A stretch of DNA of 64,000 nucleotides from Pseudooceanicola pacificus (GCF_009789075.1 NZ_WNXQ01000008.1:117051-181050), one strand, 5' to 3'; counted from the stretch's first letter, positions 50,452-59,565 are shown. Translations and numbers: made by a program. Notes: generated by a model not told the origin, from the letters alone.

Positions 50452-50712
50452 CGCGGGCTTTGCCGCGGGATCGAGTTCGTGGCAGACCGCGCCACGAAGG
50501 CCCCGTTTGAGCAGTCCCTGGGTGTGGCGGGCAAGGTCAAGTAGGCGGCCTTTGCCGAGGGGCTGATCTGTTACCCGATGCCCGGCACGCGCGACGGACG
50601 CCACGGCGACCCCGTGCTGCTGGCCCCGCCCTTCATCGCCACAGAGGCCGAACTGGACGAGATGGTGGATCGCCTTGCGCGGGCCGTGGACAGGGTGCTG
50701 TCCGGGTTCTGA
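50437..50712 (+). pseudogene. Class III aminotransferase, C-terminal remnant with an in-frame stop
   Basis: Read in the frame ending at TGA 50710-50712: RGRGLCRGIEFVADRATKAP, FEQSLGVAGKVK, a TAG at 50542-50544 where Lys is usual, AAFAEGLICYPMPGTRDGRH, GDPVLLAPPFIATEAELDEM, VDRLARAVDRVLSGF. This is the normal ending of omega-amino acid/aspartate-type class III aminotransferases. The N-terminal 300 or so residues, including the PLP Lys, are absent. Its left edge meets the acyl-CoA ligase remnant on the other strand, marking a recombination junction. Bases 50713-50789 hold only the ugpE downstream region. Confidence 0.7.
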
Positions 50713-50789
50713 GACCGGACCAAAGAGGCCGGTGTGTCACCGTTGCCCGGGATCGCACCGGTTTCCAACACCCGGCGGATTGGCCGAAC

Positions 50790-51602
50790 CTATCTGATAC
50801 CGGACCGCATGAAGCTCTCGATGATCTGTCGGTGCAGGACCAGGTAAAGCAGAAGGATCGGCAGCGAGGCCAGCGTCGCCGCCGCCATCAACGCGCCCCA
50901 CTGGTTGCCTTCCTGCGTCATGAACATCTGCAGGCCGATCTGCACCACTGTATCCTCGATCCGGCGTGTCAGCAGGAGGGGCCAAAAGTATTCGTTCCAA
51001 GCCGATATGAACACCAGCACGCCAAGAGAGGCCAGCGGAGCGCGGAGGTTCGGCACAACCACCTCGCACAGAACGCGGAAATGACCCGCGCCATCCATCC
51101 GCGCCGCGTCGATCAGATCCTTCGGGAAACTGCGCATGGCATTGGTGAGGACCAGCACCGCAAAGGCGGCGGCGGCGTTCGGGATCACCAGACCGGCGAT
51201 CGTGTTCAGAAGTCCCAGTTGCGTCGCCAGGACATAGTTCGGGATCATCGTCAGCTGGAAGGGGACCAGCCAGCTCAACGCGATCAGCCCCTGGGCAACG
51301 GACGCCCCCCGGAACCGCCAGCGCGTCAGCGCATAGGCGGCGCAGAGGCCGGTCAGCACCTGTGCCGTCGCTGTCGCCGCTGCCATGGCGAAGGTGTTCC
51401 ACAGGATGCGGATCATCGGGATCGCGTCGAGCACATAGGCGTAGTTTTCGAGGCTGGGCGAGGCCGGCCAGAGCCGGGTCGAGAAAATCTCGTTCTCGGG
51501 CTTGAGCGAGGTCACGACCATCCACCAGACCGGGAAGACCGCGAGCAGTGAGAGCACGATCATGGGCACGTGCACAGAGAGGCGGCGGGCATCAGCCTTC
51601 AT
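50790..51602 (-). CDS. ugpE: ABC transporter permease, UgpE/MalG type
   Basis: A 270-residue permease with six helices and the EAA loop DLIDAARMDGAGHFRVLCEVVVP. Also FPVWWMVVTSLKPENEIF at helix 1 and WNEYFWPLLL near the end, typical of sugar/glycerol-3-phosphate ABC permeases. I chose the ATG at 51602 (AGAAGG 10 bases upstream) rather than a TTG 3 codons earlier. It overlaps ugpA by 11 bp and is the last gene of the operon. The sn-glycerol-3-phosphate assignment rests on the operon's order and its phosphodiesterase. Confidence 0.82.
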   Translation of the reverse strand: MKADARRLSVHVPMIVLSLLAVFPVWWMVVTSLKPENEIFSTRLWPASPSLENYAYVLDAIPMIRILWNTFAMAAATATAQVLTGLCAAYALTRWRFRGASVAQGLIALSWLVPFQLTMIPNYVLATQLGLLNTIAGLVIPNAAAAFAVLVLTNAMRSFPKDLIDAARMDGAGHFRVLCEVVVPNLRAPLASLGVLVFISAWNEYFWPLLLTRRIEDTVVQIGLQMFMTQEGNQWGALMAAATLASLPILLLYLVLHRQIIESFMRSGIR

Positions 51603-52521
51603 GTACGGCAAACCTTCTCATGAGCCAGAGGCAGAGGACGGCGATGACGCCGAACCCGGCGAATGTGAGTATCCCGGCTGTGGCGCTCCATCCGGCGGAA
51701 TAGGACTGAAAGCCGTAGTCCCACATCAGGTAGAAGACGTTGGTCGTGGATTGCAGCGGTCCGCCCCCGGTCAGGGCGTTGATGTAGACGAAGCTCCACT
51801 GCGCGCCGAAGAGGATGGTCATCATCGTGAGCAGCAGGATGGTCGGCGAGAGAAGCGGCAGGCGGATGTCGCGGATCACCTGCCAGCGGGTCGCGCCGTC
51901 CATCCGGGCGGCCTCGACATAGCCGGGATCGATGGACCCGTTGGCGGCCGAAAGAAGCAGGGTGGCAAAACCGATCAGCTTCCACCCCGTGATCCAGACC
52001 AGCGTCCAAAGCGCGATGGAGGGGTCCTTGAGGAACCCGACCGGGCTGAGGCCGACCGTTTCGAGGACGGCATTGACCAGCCCGTGGTCGTCATTCAGAA
52101 GCCACCGCCAAAGGACGGCGGCGACAATCGGGGCGATGATCATCGGAATGAAGATCAGGCTGCGATAAAGGTTGCGGAACGGCGCGGAGAGGTCCTGAGT
52201 CAGCATCGCGACGGCCGTAGGCAGCACGACCGACAGCGGAAGCAGACCAAGGATGTAGAGCACCGTGTTCCAGGCGGCGCGCCGCATCTCGGGCAGGGTC
52301 AGGAGATTGGCGTAGTTGTCCAGGCCGACATAACGCGGGGTGGCTGTGGGCAACATGTTCCACTGAAAGAAAGACAGATAAAGGGCCTCGATCAGGGGCC
52401 AGTAGATCCAGACGACAAGCGTCGCGAGCGTGGGCGCGAGATAGACCCAGGGCTGCAGGACGACGCGGCGGGCCGTGGCGCGCCCGGGCATGGCGTTGGT
52501 GATGTCGAAGGTCTGGACCAT
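51592..52521 (-). CDS. ugpA: ABC transporter permease, UgpA/MalF type
   Basis: A 309-residue permease: N-terminal WVYLAPTLATLVVWIYWPLIEALYLSFF (as LAPTLATLVVWIYWPLIEAL), RYVGLDNYANLL, the EAA loop YVEAARMDGATRWQVIRDIRLP and FVYINALTGGGPLQSTTNVF. These are standard for the first permease of UgpAEB-type systems. It follows ugpB after a 61-bp gap holding a 10-bp perfect hairpin. Confidence 0.82.
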   Translation of the reverse strand: MVQTFDITNAMPGRATARRVVLQPWVYLAPTLATLVVWIYWPLIEALYLSFFQWNMLPTATPRYVGLDNYANLLTLPEMRRAAWNTVLYILGLLPLSVVLPTAVAMLTQDLSAPFRNLYRSLIFIPMIIAPIVAAVLWRWLLNDDHGLVNAVLETVGLSPVGFLKDPSIALWTLVWITGWKLIGFATLLLSAANGSIDPGYVEAARMDGATRWQVIRDIRLPLLSPTILLLTMMTILFGAQWSFVYINALTGGGPLQSTTNVFYLMWDYGFQSYSAGWSATAGILTFAGFGVIAVLCLWLMRRFAVHEG

Positions 52522-52542
52522 GGATTTATCCGGCTGGAGTCA

Positions 52543-52568
52543 GGCGCGGACCGGGGATGGTCCGCGCC
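52543..52568. terminator. 10-bp perfect hairpin between ugpB and ugpA
   Basis: GGCGCGGACC (52543-52552) and GGTCCGCGCC (52559-52568) pair perfectly around a 6-base loop. It lies 14 bp after the ugpB stop in the direction of transcription. Same arrangement as the hairpins after the other binding-protein genes in this window. Confidence 0.6.
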
Positions 52569-52582
52569 ATTATCGTGGGTGC

Positions 52583-53890
52583 TTATCCGTCTGCCGGCAT
52601 AAGCGCCTGGCCCCGTTCCTGCGCGGCCTTCAGCACCGCGACCGGATCGCCGGAGCCCAGGACGGCCTCGGCGGCAGCGTCCTTCATCATGCTCTCCACC
52701 TGCCGGTAGTTCGGTCCGGGGAAAGCCACGTTGGGCGTGAGGCGGGTCAGCTGTTCGAGGTTCGGCAGGATCATCGGGTTCGCCTCGACCCAGTCTTTCA
52801 GATACTGCGGGTCATCCACGATATCGAGGCGCAGGGGCAGGTAGCCGATTTTCGACGTGATCTGCGTGTAGGCGTACTTCGATGTGAGGAACTTCGTCAG
52901 TTCCCAAGCCGCGCGCTGCTTGACCGGGTCCTGGCTCAGCACGAACAGCGCCGAGCCGGAGTTGGTCGGCGCGGTCGGCTTGTCGCCGAAGGACGGCATG
53001 GCGGCGACGCGCAGTTCAAAGTTGCCCTCGGCGGCCTTCTGCATCCGCGACTGGATGGCGGAGGTGAAAAGGAACATCCCCAGATCGCCCGAGGCGAAGG
53101 TATCCATATGGGCGGCCACGTCGATGTCGGCATAGGCGCCGCTGTCGCGCAGGTCGCGCAGCATGGTCACGGCCCCGGCGGCGGCGGGTTCGGCATAGGT
53201 CAGCTTGTTGCCCTCGCGGACCTTGCCGCCGTTCGACATCACCAGGGACTGGTAGACAAAGGTGCCGTCGATCGGGCCGAAGGCGCCGGGAAAGAAGCCG
53301 TGCTTGCCGGTTTTCTCGTGGATCGCGATGCCGGCCGCCTTGACCTCGGCCCAGGTCCGGGGCGGCTGGTCGGGGTCGAGGCCCGCGGCGCGGAAGAGGT
53401 CGGCGTTGATGAACATCACCGGGGTGGAGAAGGTGTAGGCAAGCCCGTAGGTCTTGCCGTCCACCCGGCCGAGGGCGAGGCCGTTCGGCACCATGCCTTC
53501 CGCATGCACGGCAAGCTCGTCTCCGGCGAGGTCCTCAAACGGCTGCGCACCGAGGTCCTTGGCGGCATAGATCAGATCGCGGAACACCAGTTGCGCGACG
53601 TCGGGCTGCTGGCCCGCGACGATGTCGGCCTGAACGCGGCTGAGGATCTCGTTTGACGGCGCAGCGACCGGTTCGACCGTGATGAGCGGGTTCGCAGCCA
53701 TGAAGTCGGCGATCAGCCCCTCGGTCGTCTCCTTGCCCAGCCCGGCGGAGGCGAGGTTGTAGGAGTAGAAGGTGATCGTTACCGGTTCGGTGATCGTGGC
53801 GGCCATCTCGGCCCTGGCAGCGGGCGCGGCGAGCATCGTCGCGGCCAGGGCCGCACTCAGTGAGCGTGTCATGCACAATCTGCGGAGCAT
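52583..53890 (-). CDS. ugpB: ABC transporter substrate-binding protein, UgpB type
   Basis: A 435-residue family 1 binding protein (E. coli UgpB 438). Signal peptide about residues 1-27 (LSAALAATMLAAPAARAEM). Features: VTITFYSYNLASAGLGKETTEGLIADF at the mature N-terminus, TYGLAYTFSTPVMFINADLF, FFPGAFGPIDGTFVYQSLVMSNGG and the C-terminal ESMMKDAAAEAVLG. GAGGAAACCC precedes the ATG. It probably binds sn-glycerol-3-phosphate or glycerophosphodiesters, inferred from neighbours; a sugar cannot be excluded. Confidence 0.82.
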   Translation of the reverse strand: MLRRLCMTRSLSAALAATMLAAPAARAEMAATITEPVTITFYSYNLASAGLGKETTEGLIADFMAANPLITVEPVAAPSNEILSRVQADIVAGQQPDVAQLVFRDLIYAAKDLGAQPFEDLAGDELAVHAEGMVPNGLALGRVDGKTYGLAYTFSTPVMFINADLFRAAGLDPDQPPRTWAEVKAAGIAIHEKTGKHGFFPGAFGPIDGTFVYQSLVMSNGGKVREGNKLTYAEPAAAGAVTMLRDLRDSGAYADIDVAAHMDTFASGDLGMFLFTSAIQSRMQKAAEGNFELRVAAMPSFGDKPTAPTNSGSALFVLSQDPVKQRAAWELTKFLTSKYAYTQITSKIGYLPLRLDIVDDPQYLKDWVEANPMILPNLEQLTRLTPNVAFPGPNYRQVESMMKDAAAEAVLGSGDPVAVLKAAQERGQALMPADG

Positions 53891-53921
53891 GGGTTTCCTC
53901 GTTGGTTGAAGGGAAGAACGG

Positions 53922-54809
53922 TCAGCCCGGTAGGGTGTCGGTCGTTGCGGGCGTGCGGAAGGCGGCCATTGCGTCCGCGTCCCGGGCCAGGGCCCGGTCG
54001 CGCAGCATGGCGAGGGGATAGGTGTTCAGCTCGGCGCGGTCCGATGGCAGGGGCACCAGCGCCACGGTCAGGCCCGACGGGCGCAGCGTGCCGACCCCGA
54101 ACGAGCCGCCGCGAACCATACGCAACTCTTCGGTGGCGAGGATGTCGGTTGCCGCGTGCTGACCCTGGCCGACGATCACCGGGATGCCGTGCCAGGAGGA
54201 GAAACGATCGTGGTGGATATGCCCGCAAAGCATGCCGACGACATTTTGCCCAAGAAGCATCTCCGCCAGCCGCTGGCTGTCTTCGAAGCGCAACTCGCGC
54301 CAGGGTGCGTCGCCCGCCGTCTCTCCAAGCGCCGGGGCGTGGTGGACTACGATCAGCCTGCGCAGGTCGGGATGGGTGGCAAGGCGGCCCTCCAGCCAGT
54401 CGAACTGCGCGGGCTCCAGCGCGCCGCCAATGGCGCCCGGCGTGGTGCTGTCGAGCGTGATGATATGCAGGTCGGCGATGACCCTGTCGTGATCGTAGGG
54501 GGCCGAGGGGTCGGTGGTCCGGCCTAGCATCCCCTCGTAGAAAGACGCGCGCGTGTCGTGGTTTCCAAGGGCGTAGACCACCGGAACCCCGCAGGGGTCG
54601 AGCATGGCCTTCAGGCGGCGGTAACTTTCCACATCGCCCGCGTTCGAAAGATCGCCGCTCGCCACAATGAAATCCGGGCGCGGCGTCACGCGCGCCATTT
54701 CCGCCTGGATTGCCGCCATCGTCTCTTCGGTATCGGAATGCAGATGCGGGTCGTCCGCGCTGCCGATGTGCAGGTCGGTCAGATGGATGAAAGTGATGTC
54801 TCGGGCCAT
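53922..54809 (-). CDS. Calcineurin-like phosphodiesterase (GpdQ/CpdA type)
   Basis: A 295-residue class III metallophosphoesterase. All metal-site motifs are present in order: DLHIG, GDLSN, GNHD, VVHHAP, GHIHHD. It is similar in size to GpdQ (glycerophosphodiesterase) and CpdA (3',5'-cAMP phosphodiesterase). It lies between ugpC (31-bp overlap) and ugpB (31-bp gap), which favours a glycerophosphodiester substrate giving glycerol-3-phosphate. There is no signal peptide, so it acts in the cytoplasm. The start at 54809 was set from [16 protein letters not shown]. Confidence 0.83.
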   Translation of the reverse strand: MARDITFIHLTDLHIGSADDPHLHSDTEETMAAIQAEMARVTPRPDFIVASGDLSNAGDVESYRRLKAMLDPCGVPVVYALGNHDTRASFYEGMLGRTTDPSAPYDHDRVIADLHIITLDSTTPGAIGGALEPAQFDWLEGRLATHPDLRRLIVVHHAPALGETAGDAPWRELRFEDSQRLAEMLLGQNVVGMLCGHIHHDRFSSWHGIPVIVGQGQHAATDILATEELRMVRGGSFGVGTLRPSGLTVALVPLPSDRAELNTYPLAMLRDRALARDADAMAAFRTPATTDTLPG

Positions 54810-55906
54810 GTCGCCTCGGTCCTTTCGGGAATGGAGTGGCGGAGGGCAGCGCGCTGGCCGTTCTCCTTGAGAAAGCAGTGGGCGACGCCGGAGGGGAAGC
54901 TGATCGCGAAGCTCCGCGTTGGCAGCGGGGCGCCGGCCGGGACCGACAGGGTCAGGTCGAACCCCGCGCCATGCGCATGCAGATGCACCTCGGTCCCGAC
55001 ATCCTCGCTGATGTCGGGGGTGAACGAGGGGCGGCATGCATCCGACGCAGCGGCAACCACATCGGCCGGGCGCACGCCCAGTTCGACCGCGGTTCCGGGG
55101 GCCAGCGCCCAGACCGCATCCGGGCAGGGGTACCAACCGCCCGGCGCCATCGCCCGCCCGTCCTCGTCGATCAGTGCAGGAAACATGTTTATGGCAGGGG
55201 CCCCGATGAAGCCCGCGACAAAGCGGGTGGCGGGCTGGCGGTAGATCTCTTGCGGGGTGCCGACCTGTTCGATCCTGCCGGCGTTCATCACAACCATCCG
55301 GTCGGCCATCGTCATCGCCTCCAGCTGGTCATGCGTGACGAATATCGAGGTCGTGCCGAGATCGCGGTGCAGTCGCTTGATCTCAAGCCGCAGTTGCGCC
55401 CGCAGCTTGGCGTCGAGGTTGGACAACGGCTCGTCGAACAGGAAGACGCGCGGCGACCGGATCATTGCCCGTCCCATGGCGACCCGCTGGCGCTGCCCGC
55501 CGGACAGTTCGTGCGGCTTGCGGTCAAGAAGGGCGCCAAGCTCCAGCGTCGCAGCGATCCGTGCGACCCGTTCGCTGCGTTCGCGACGCGGCACCCCGGC
55601 GACCTTCAGCCCGTAGGCCATGTTCCCGGCCACGCTCATGTGCGGATAAAGTGCGTAGTTCTGGAAAACCATGGCGCACCCGCGCTGCCCCGGCTGCGTC
55701 CATGTCACGTCCTGCGCCCCGATGGCGATACGGCCCTGGGTGACGTCCTCAAGCCCGGCGATCATGCGCAGAAGCGTTGATTTCCCGCACCCTGACGGTC
55801 CGAGGATCACAAGGAACTCCCGCTCTGCGATCGACAGGTCCAGGTCCTTGACCACCTCGGTTTCGCCGAACCGTTTCCGGATGCCTGTCAGTTCAATCCC
55901 GGTCAT
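54779..55906 (-). CDS. ugpC: ABC transporter ATP-binding protein, UgpC/MalK type
   Basis: A 375-residue ATPase. Walker [22 protein letters not shown]-loop [12 protein letters not shown], signature [14 protein letters not shown], Walker [18 protein letters not shown]-loop [14 protein letters not shown]; then the regulatory TOBE-like domain (about 240-375) with [15 protein letters not shown]. First gene of the operon; its 3' end overlaps the phosphodiesterase gene by 31 bp. Energises the UgpAE permease. Confidence 0.88.
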   Translation of the reverse strand: MTGIELTGIRKRFGETEVVKDLDLSIAEREFLVILGPSGCGKSTLLRMIAGLEDVTQGRIAIGAQDVTWTQPGQRGCAMVFQNYALYPHMSVAGNMAYGLKVAGVPRRERSERVARIAATLELGALLDRKPHELSGGQRQRVAMGRAMIRSPRVFLFDEPLSNLDAKLRAQLRLEIKRLHRDLGTTSIFVTHDQLEAMTMADRMVVMNAGRIEQVGTPQEIYRQPATRFVAGFIGAPAINMFPALIDEDGRAMAPGGWYPCPDAVWALAPGTAVELGVRPADVVAAASDACRPSFTPDISEDVGTEVHLHAHGAGFDLTLSVPAGAPLPTRSFAISFPSGVAHCFLKENGQRAALRHSIPERTEATWPETSLSSI

Positions 55907-56147
55907 GCCTGAGCCCCTGTCATTTGCGGCGGACCATGGGTTGAGACGGTCACATGGTCATGACAGCCCTTGACCGCTGGTCGACAGAAGATCTCGCCGG
56001 GGCGGCACATGGGGACTCAAGCGGATGGCAAGGCAACCAGATACCTGCCATGCTCGATGCGGTTGCCCGGTTTCGACGCACCGGCGCGAGTGATCGGCCG
56101 TCGTAAGGCGATGGTTTCCTTGGGCGACACGGACCGGAGACACGCAG
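55907..56147. promoter_or_regulatory. Divergent promoter region between the ugp operon and tetR
   Basis: A 241-bp gap. GACCATG (55932-55938) and CATGGTC (55953-55959) form an inverted repeat with a 14-base spacer, close to the ugpC start, a candidate TetR or Pho-type site. The rest shows no coding potential I can support. Confidence 0.4.
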
Positions 56148-56822
56148 ATGACGACGCCAGCCGCCGATGCGATTCTTGATGCAGCCACCGAGCTGCTGAT
56201 GGAGGCGAAGACGCTTGATGAAGTCACGGTCCGCAAGATCGCGCTTCGGGTCGGCACAAGTCACACGGCGATCAACTATCATTTCGGCAGTCGTGACCGG
56301 CTGATCCGTCGGGTGATGGAAAAGACCTACCTGAAATTCAATGCCGAACGGCTGACCCGCCTGCAATCCGCCAGTTTTCGCGCAAAACCCGGCAATCCAA
56401 GTGTGGCCGCCGTTCTGGACGCGTTTCTGGAACCTTCGGTGAGATGGGCGTCCGATCCGTCGACCGGCTACGGCATTTTCAGGCACTTCGATCTGGTGTC
56501 CAGGTCGTCCTCCGACAAGGCGGTGCGCGATTCAAACCTGTTCGAGGTCAATGTCCATCGCCAGTTCATAGACGCGCTGCGCAAGGCCGCCCCGTGGTTT
56601 TCCGCAGAGGAAACCGGCTGGCGTCTCTTCACGATCCTCGGGATGCGGCACCTGGCGATCAATGACTCGGCCCGAGGTCAGATGCTTGCGGGCGACCTGT
56701 TCGACCTGCGTGACCCGGACGCCCTGCTGGCCCACCTGGTCAAGGCAGGCGAAGCCCTGTTTGAGCGGCCTCGCACCACGCCTGTGCGCAGGCTTTCGGT
56801 CAAGGCACCCGGCCGGGTTTGA
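56148..56822 (+). CDS. TetR-family transcriptional regulator
   Basis: A 224-residue TetR protein. HTH at residues about 5-52 (AILDAATELLMEAKTLDEVTVR, KIALRVGTSHTAINYHFGSRDRLI). The C-terminal domain is of the TetR group with APWFSAEETGWRLFTILGMRHLAI. Start ATG at 56148 with a weak purine-rich site (GGAGAC). It may regulate itself and the DUF2855 gene 54 bp downstream, or the divergent ugp operon. Confidence 0.87.
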   Translation: MTTPAADAILDAATELLMEAKTLDEVTVRKIALRVGTSHTAINYHFGSRDRLIRRVMEKTYLKFNAERLTRLQSASFRAKPGNPSVAAVLDAFLEPSVRWASDPSTGYGIFRHFDLVSRSSSDKAVRDSNLFEVNVHRQFIDALRKAAPWFSAEETGWRLFTILGMRHLAINDSARGQMLAGDLFDLRDPDALLAHLVKAGEALFERPRTTPVRRLSVKAPGRV

Positions 56823-56876
56823 CCAACGGTCAGCAAACGTCACACATGCGCGCCGCCGCTCGGATATACCGATGCA

Positions 56877-57926
56877 ATGGAACCCAACGCTCACCGTCTT
56901 CCCTGGCATTTGTCCGTCGATCCGCACCGGATCGGCGACGCGATGCTGTCACAGGTCGAACTGGCGCCGATAGAGGACGGCGAGGCCCGGTTTGCCATCG
57001 AAAGTTTCGCGCTGTCGGCCAATAACGTGACCTACGTCCTGACCGCGGGCGCGTTTCGCTACGACAAGCTGTTCGCCGGCCCGGGCGGTCGCATGGTCCC
57101 GCCGGTCTGGGGGTATGCGACGGTGGTCGAAAGCCGTTCGGAGCTCCAGATTGGCTCCAGGTGGTATGGTCTGTGGCCCGCTGGGTCCCATCTGACCGTG
57201 CGACCCAAGATGACGCGCGGCGGATTTCGTGACGTTGCTGCGCGACGCAGACCGCTCAACCCCCTGTATAACGGCTATCTGCCCGGTGGACCGGGCGAAC
57301 CGCGCGAACAGATCACGCAGGCATCGCTTCGACCCCTGCATTTTCTTGCCTATGTGGTCAGTCGTGACCTGCAAGATGAGCTGAAACGCTATTCTCAGGT
57401 CGTCGTCACCAGCGCATCGAGCAAGACATCAACCGCGCTGGCATGGGAGTTGCGCGCGTTGAATCCAATCGGCCTGACGTCTGCCCCGCGCATCCCTTTC
57501 GTCCGAGGGACAGAATTCTGGGCCCGTGTCCTGCCCTATACGAGTCCTTCGGAGATCGGTGCAGGTTCAGTCGTGGTTCTGGATGTGGCTGGCGACGAAG
57601 ATATCGTCACGGCCATTCGCGAGCGCGCAGATTCTGGCGACACGCGCGTGATCGGCATAGGATTCACGCATCCGGATGCCGCAGGGTCGTCAGAGCGCGA
57701 TGTGTTCTTCGCGCCTGACCGGGTCGGCGCCCTGGTCGCGCGCGTCGGTGCAACGGCCTTTGAAACCGATCTGGAAGAGAGTGCCCGCGAATTTCTCAGA
57801 CGATCTGCCGCGACCTATGACGTCAATCAGGTGGCGCCGGACAAGGTGGTGCAACTGTGGACCGAAATTGCGCAAGGCGCGGTGGATGGATCGCTTCTCA
57901 ACGGATGTGTGGCGAACGAGAGGTGA
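56877..57926 (+). CDS. DUF2855 family protein (MDR-like, unknown function)
   Basis: A 349-residue protein matching DUF2855: SFALSANNVTYVLTAGAFRYDKLF, VPPVWGYATVVES, GSRWYGLWPAGSHLTV, then VVTSASSKTSTALAWELR, LTSAPRIPFVRGTEFWARVLPY and VVLDVAGDEDIV. The layout resembles medium-chain quinone reductases without a clear cofactor loop. Function unknown. The ribosome site is poor (GATGCA before ATG), so the true start could be the ATG at 56943. Downstream of tetR by 54 bp, probably co-transcribed. Confidence 0.8.
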   Translation: MEPNAHRLPWHLSVDPHRIGDAMLSQVELAPIEDGEARFAIESFALSANNVTYVLTAGAFRYDKLFAGPGGRMVPPVWGYATVVESRSELQIGSRWYGLWPAGSHLTVRPKMTRGGFRDVAARRRPLNPLYNGYLPGGPGEPREQITQASLRPLHFLAYVVSRDLQDELKRYSQVVVTSASSKTSTALAWELRALNPIGLTSAPRIPFVRGTEFWARVLPYTSPSEIGAGSVVVLDVAGDEDIVTAIRERADSGDTRVIGIGFTHPDAAGSSERDVFFAPDRVGALVARVGATAFETDLEESAREFLRRSAATYDVNQVAPDKVVQLWTEIAQGAVDGSLLNGCVANER

Positions 57927-58570
57927 TCCATGCCCCTCAGCGGTTTTGCACGCGGGAACCACAAGCGGGCCTATGGCTCTCACCGGTCTTGGCGCGGGCT
58001 GCAGGGGCCAAGCCGATGAAACCCGTACCCTGCAGGATTGAGACGTCGAAGGCCCCGGGGGCCCTCTTGCAGACGTCAGCACCGGCGGCGCTGTCCGGGC
58101 AGGGCGATATTGGCAAGAGCCACGCAATTTCCGACACCTGCCGTCAATGGCTTGCCGCGGATCGGGACAGGCGCCCCTGGCTCTGCCACTCGGCCTGATT
58201 TGGGCTGCGCTGTCAGGCGTGAGGGTCATACCGCCTGCCGTGGATCGCTGCTGAGATCGGGGCACGAGTCGCCGGGCAGCATCGGGAAATCCGGCGTCCA
58301 GAGCCATCTGGCGTGGCCCGACGCTGCGGAGCGCCGCGAACTTCGGAGCGCATCGCCGGACCGCGGCGCGCCGAACTGCCGATAGGCAAGGGCCGCATAA
58401 CAGACTGGAACTGATCCACAATTGGCCGCCGCAAAGGCGAAGTCGCCGACCGGGGGGTGCCATTTTTGTCAGGCCGGCGCGGCGAGGGCACCCGGCGGAC
58501 ACAGATTATGGCTTGATATCTCGGTTGCATGACGAAATTATAATACAATAATGTCATACAAGGAGGTATC
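57927..58570. other. 644-bp region without a recognisable gene, ending in a promoter
   Basis: I see no gene with family similarity in 57927-58500 on either strand. It may be decayed DNA. The last 60 bp are AT-rich and form the promoter of the tctC operon: ATTATAAT (58537-58544, palindromic, with TATAAT inside), and ATGAC (58529-58533) mirrored by GTCAT (58553-58557) around it. This may be the site of the GntR regulator encoded in the same operon. AAGGAGG is the tctC ribosome site. Confidence 0.5.
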
Positions 58571-59545
58571 ATGAACCGTCGTCTTATGCTTGCCACTGCA
58601 AGCCAAGCTCTCGCTCTGCTGGCCCTTGCCGGATCCGTTCAGGCTCAGACATATCCCGATCGCCCCGTGACCCTTGTCGTGCCCTTTTCCCCGGGTGGCG
58701 GCACGGACCTGCTGGCGCGCCTCGTGTCCACCAAGCTTGAAGCGTCCCTGGGCGCGCCTGTCGTCGTGGACAACCGTCCCGGTGCCAGCGGTGCGGTGGC
58801 TGGTGCATACGTGATGTCGCAGCCGGCAGATGGTTACACGCTGCTGTTCGGCACTTCGTCGACCAACGCGATTTCGCCTGTCCTTCACGATGACAAGATG
58901 GGCGACATGATCGGCAACTTTGAACCCGTCAGCCTTGTCGCAAACAGCGCGCTGATCCTCGCTGTCCCGGCAGACTCGCCGATCACGGACCTCAAGGGCT
59001 ATGTCGCTGCATCGGCTGAACAGCCGATCACCTACGGCACCTTCGGTGTCGGTTCGACGCCGCACCTGCTGGGAACATTGTTTGCCTCGGAATCCGGCGC
59101 TGATCTGATCCATGTGCCCTACAAAGGGTCGGCGCCTGCGGTTGCAGACGTCACCGGCGGCCATATCGACAGCGCCTTCCTGACCGTGACGGCGCTCACC
59201 GCCTCGATCAAGGATGACGCCCTGCGCGGTCTGGCCGTCGCGGCCCCGGAACGGCTAAGCCAGTTCCCCGATATTCCGACTTTCGCCGAAGACGGGTTCG
59301 ACGGTCTGGACGATGCGGGCTGGTTCGCGATCTTTGCCCCCAAAGGCGTGTCGAAAGACATCCGCACACAGGTGTCGGACGCAGTGCGCACCGTTCTGGA
59401 AACGCCCGAAGCCCAGAAGGAATTCGCAAATCTTGGCGTGACGGCCCAGGGCAGCACACCGGATGAGCTTGCCCAGAAACAGGATGCCTCGGTCGCGCTG
59501 GTCAAGGGCATTCTGTCCCAGACCGGTATCGACGTTTTCAAGTAA
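58571..59545 (+). CDS. tctC: Tripartite tricarboxylate transporter solute-binding protein (TctC family)
   Basis: A 324-residue binding protein. Signal peptide about residues 1-25 (ASQALALLALAGSVQAQTY). Family signatures: DRPVTLVVPFSPGGGTDLLAR, GAPVVVDNRPGASGAVAGAYV, PADGYTLLFG, HVPYKGSAPAVADVTGGHID (as HVPYKGSAPAV) and FPDIPTFAE. AAGGAGG is 6 bases before the ATG. Its permease genes tctB and tctA are not adjacent: three other genes lie between. The next gene follows after 20 bp. Confidence 0.9.
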   Translation: MNRRLMLATASQALALLALAGSVQAQTYPDRPVTLVVPFSPGGGTDLLARLVSTKLEASLGAPVVVDNRPGASGAVAGAYVMSQPADGYTLLFGTSSTNAISPVLHDDKMGDMIGNFEPVSLVANSALILAVPADSPITDLKGYVAASAEQPITYGTFGVGSTPHLLGTLFASESGADLIHVPYKGSAPAVADVTGGHIDSAFLTVTALTASIKDDALRGLAVAAPERLSQFPDIPTFAEDGFDGLDDAGWFAIFAPKGVSKDIRTQVSDAVRTVLETPEAQKEFANLGVTAQGSTPDELAQKQDASVALVKGILSQTGIDVFK

Positions 59546-59565
59546 TCCGAAAGGTCAGAGACAAG

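Noticed and set aside
57690..58502. 270-codon minus-strand open frame downstream of the DUF2855 gene
   Set aside because: It overlaps the DUF2855 gene antisense and has Arg/Pro-rich composition without motifs. No support for a gene; a decayed mobile element was considered but no terminal repeats or transposase motif could be seen.
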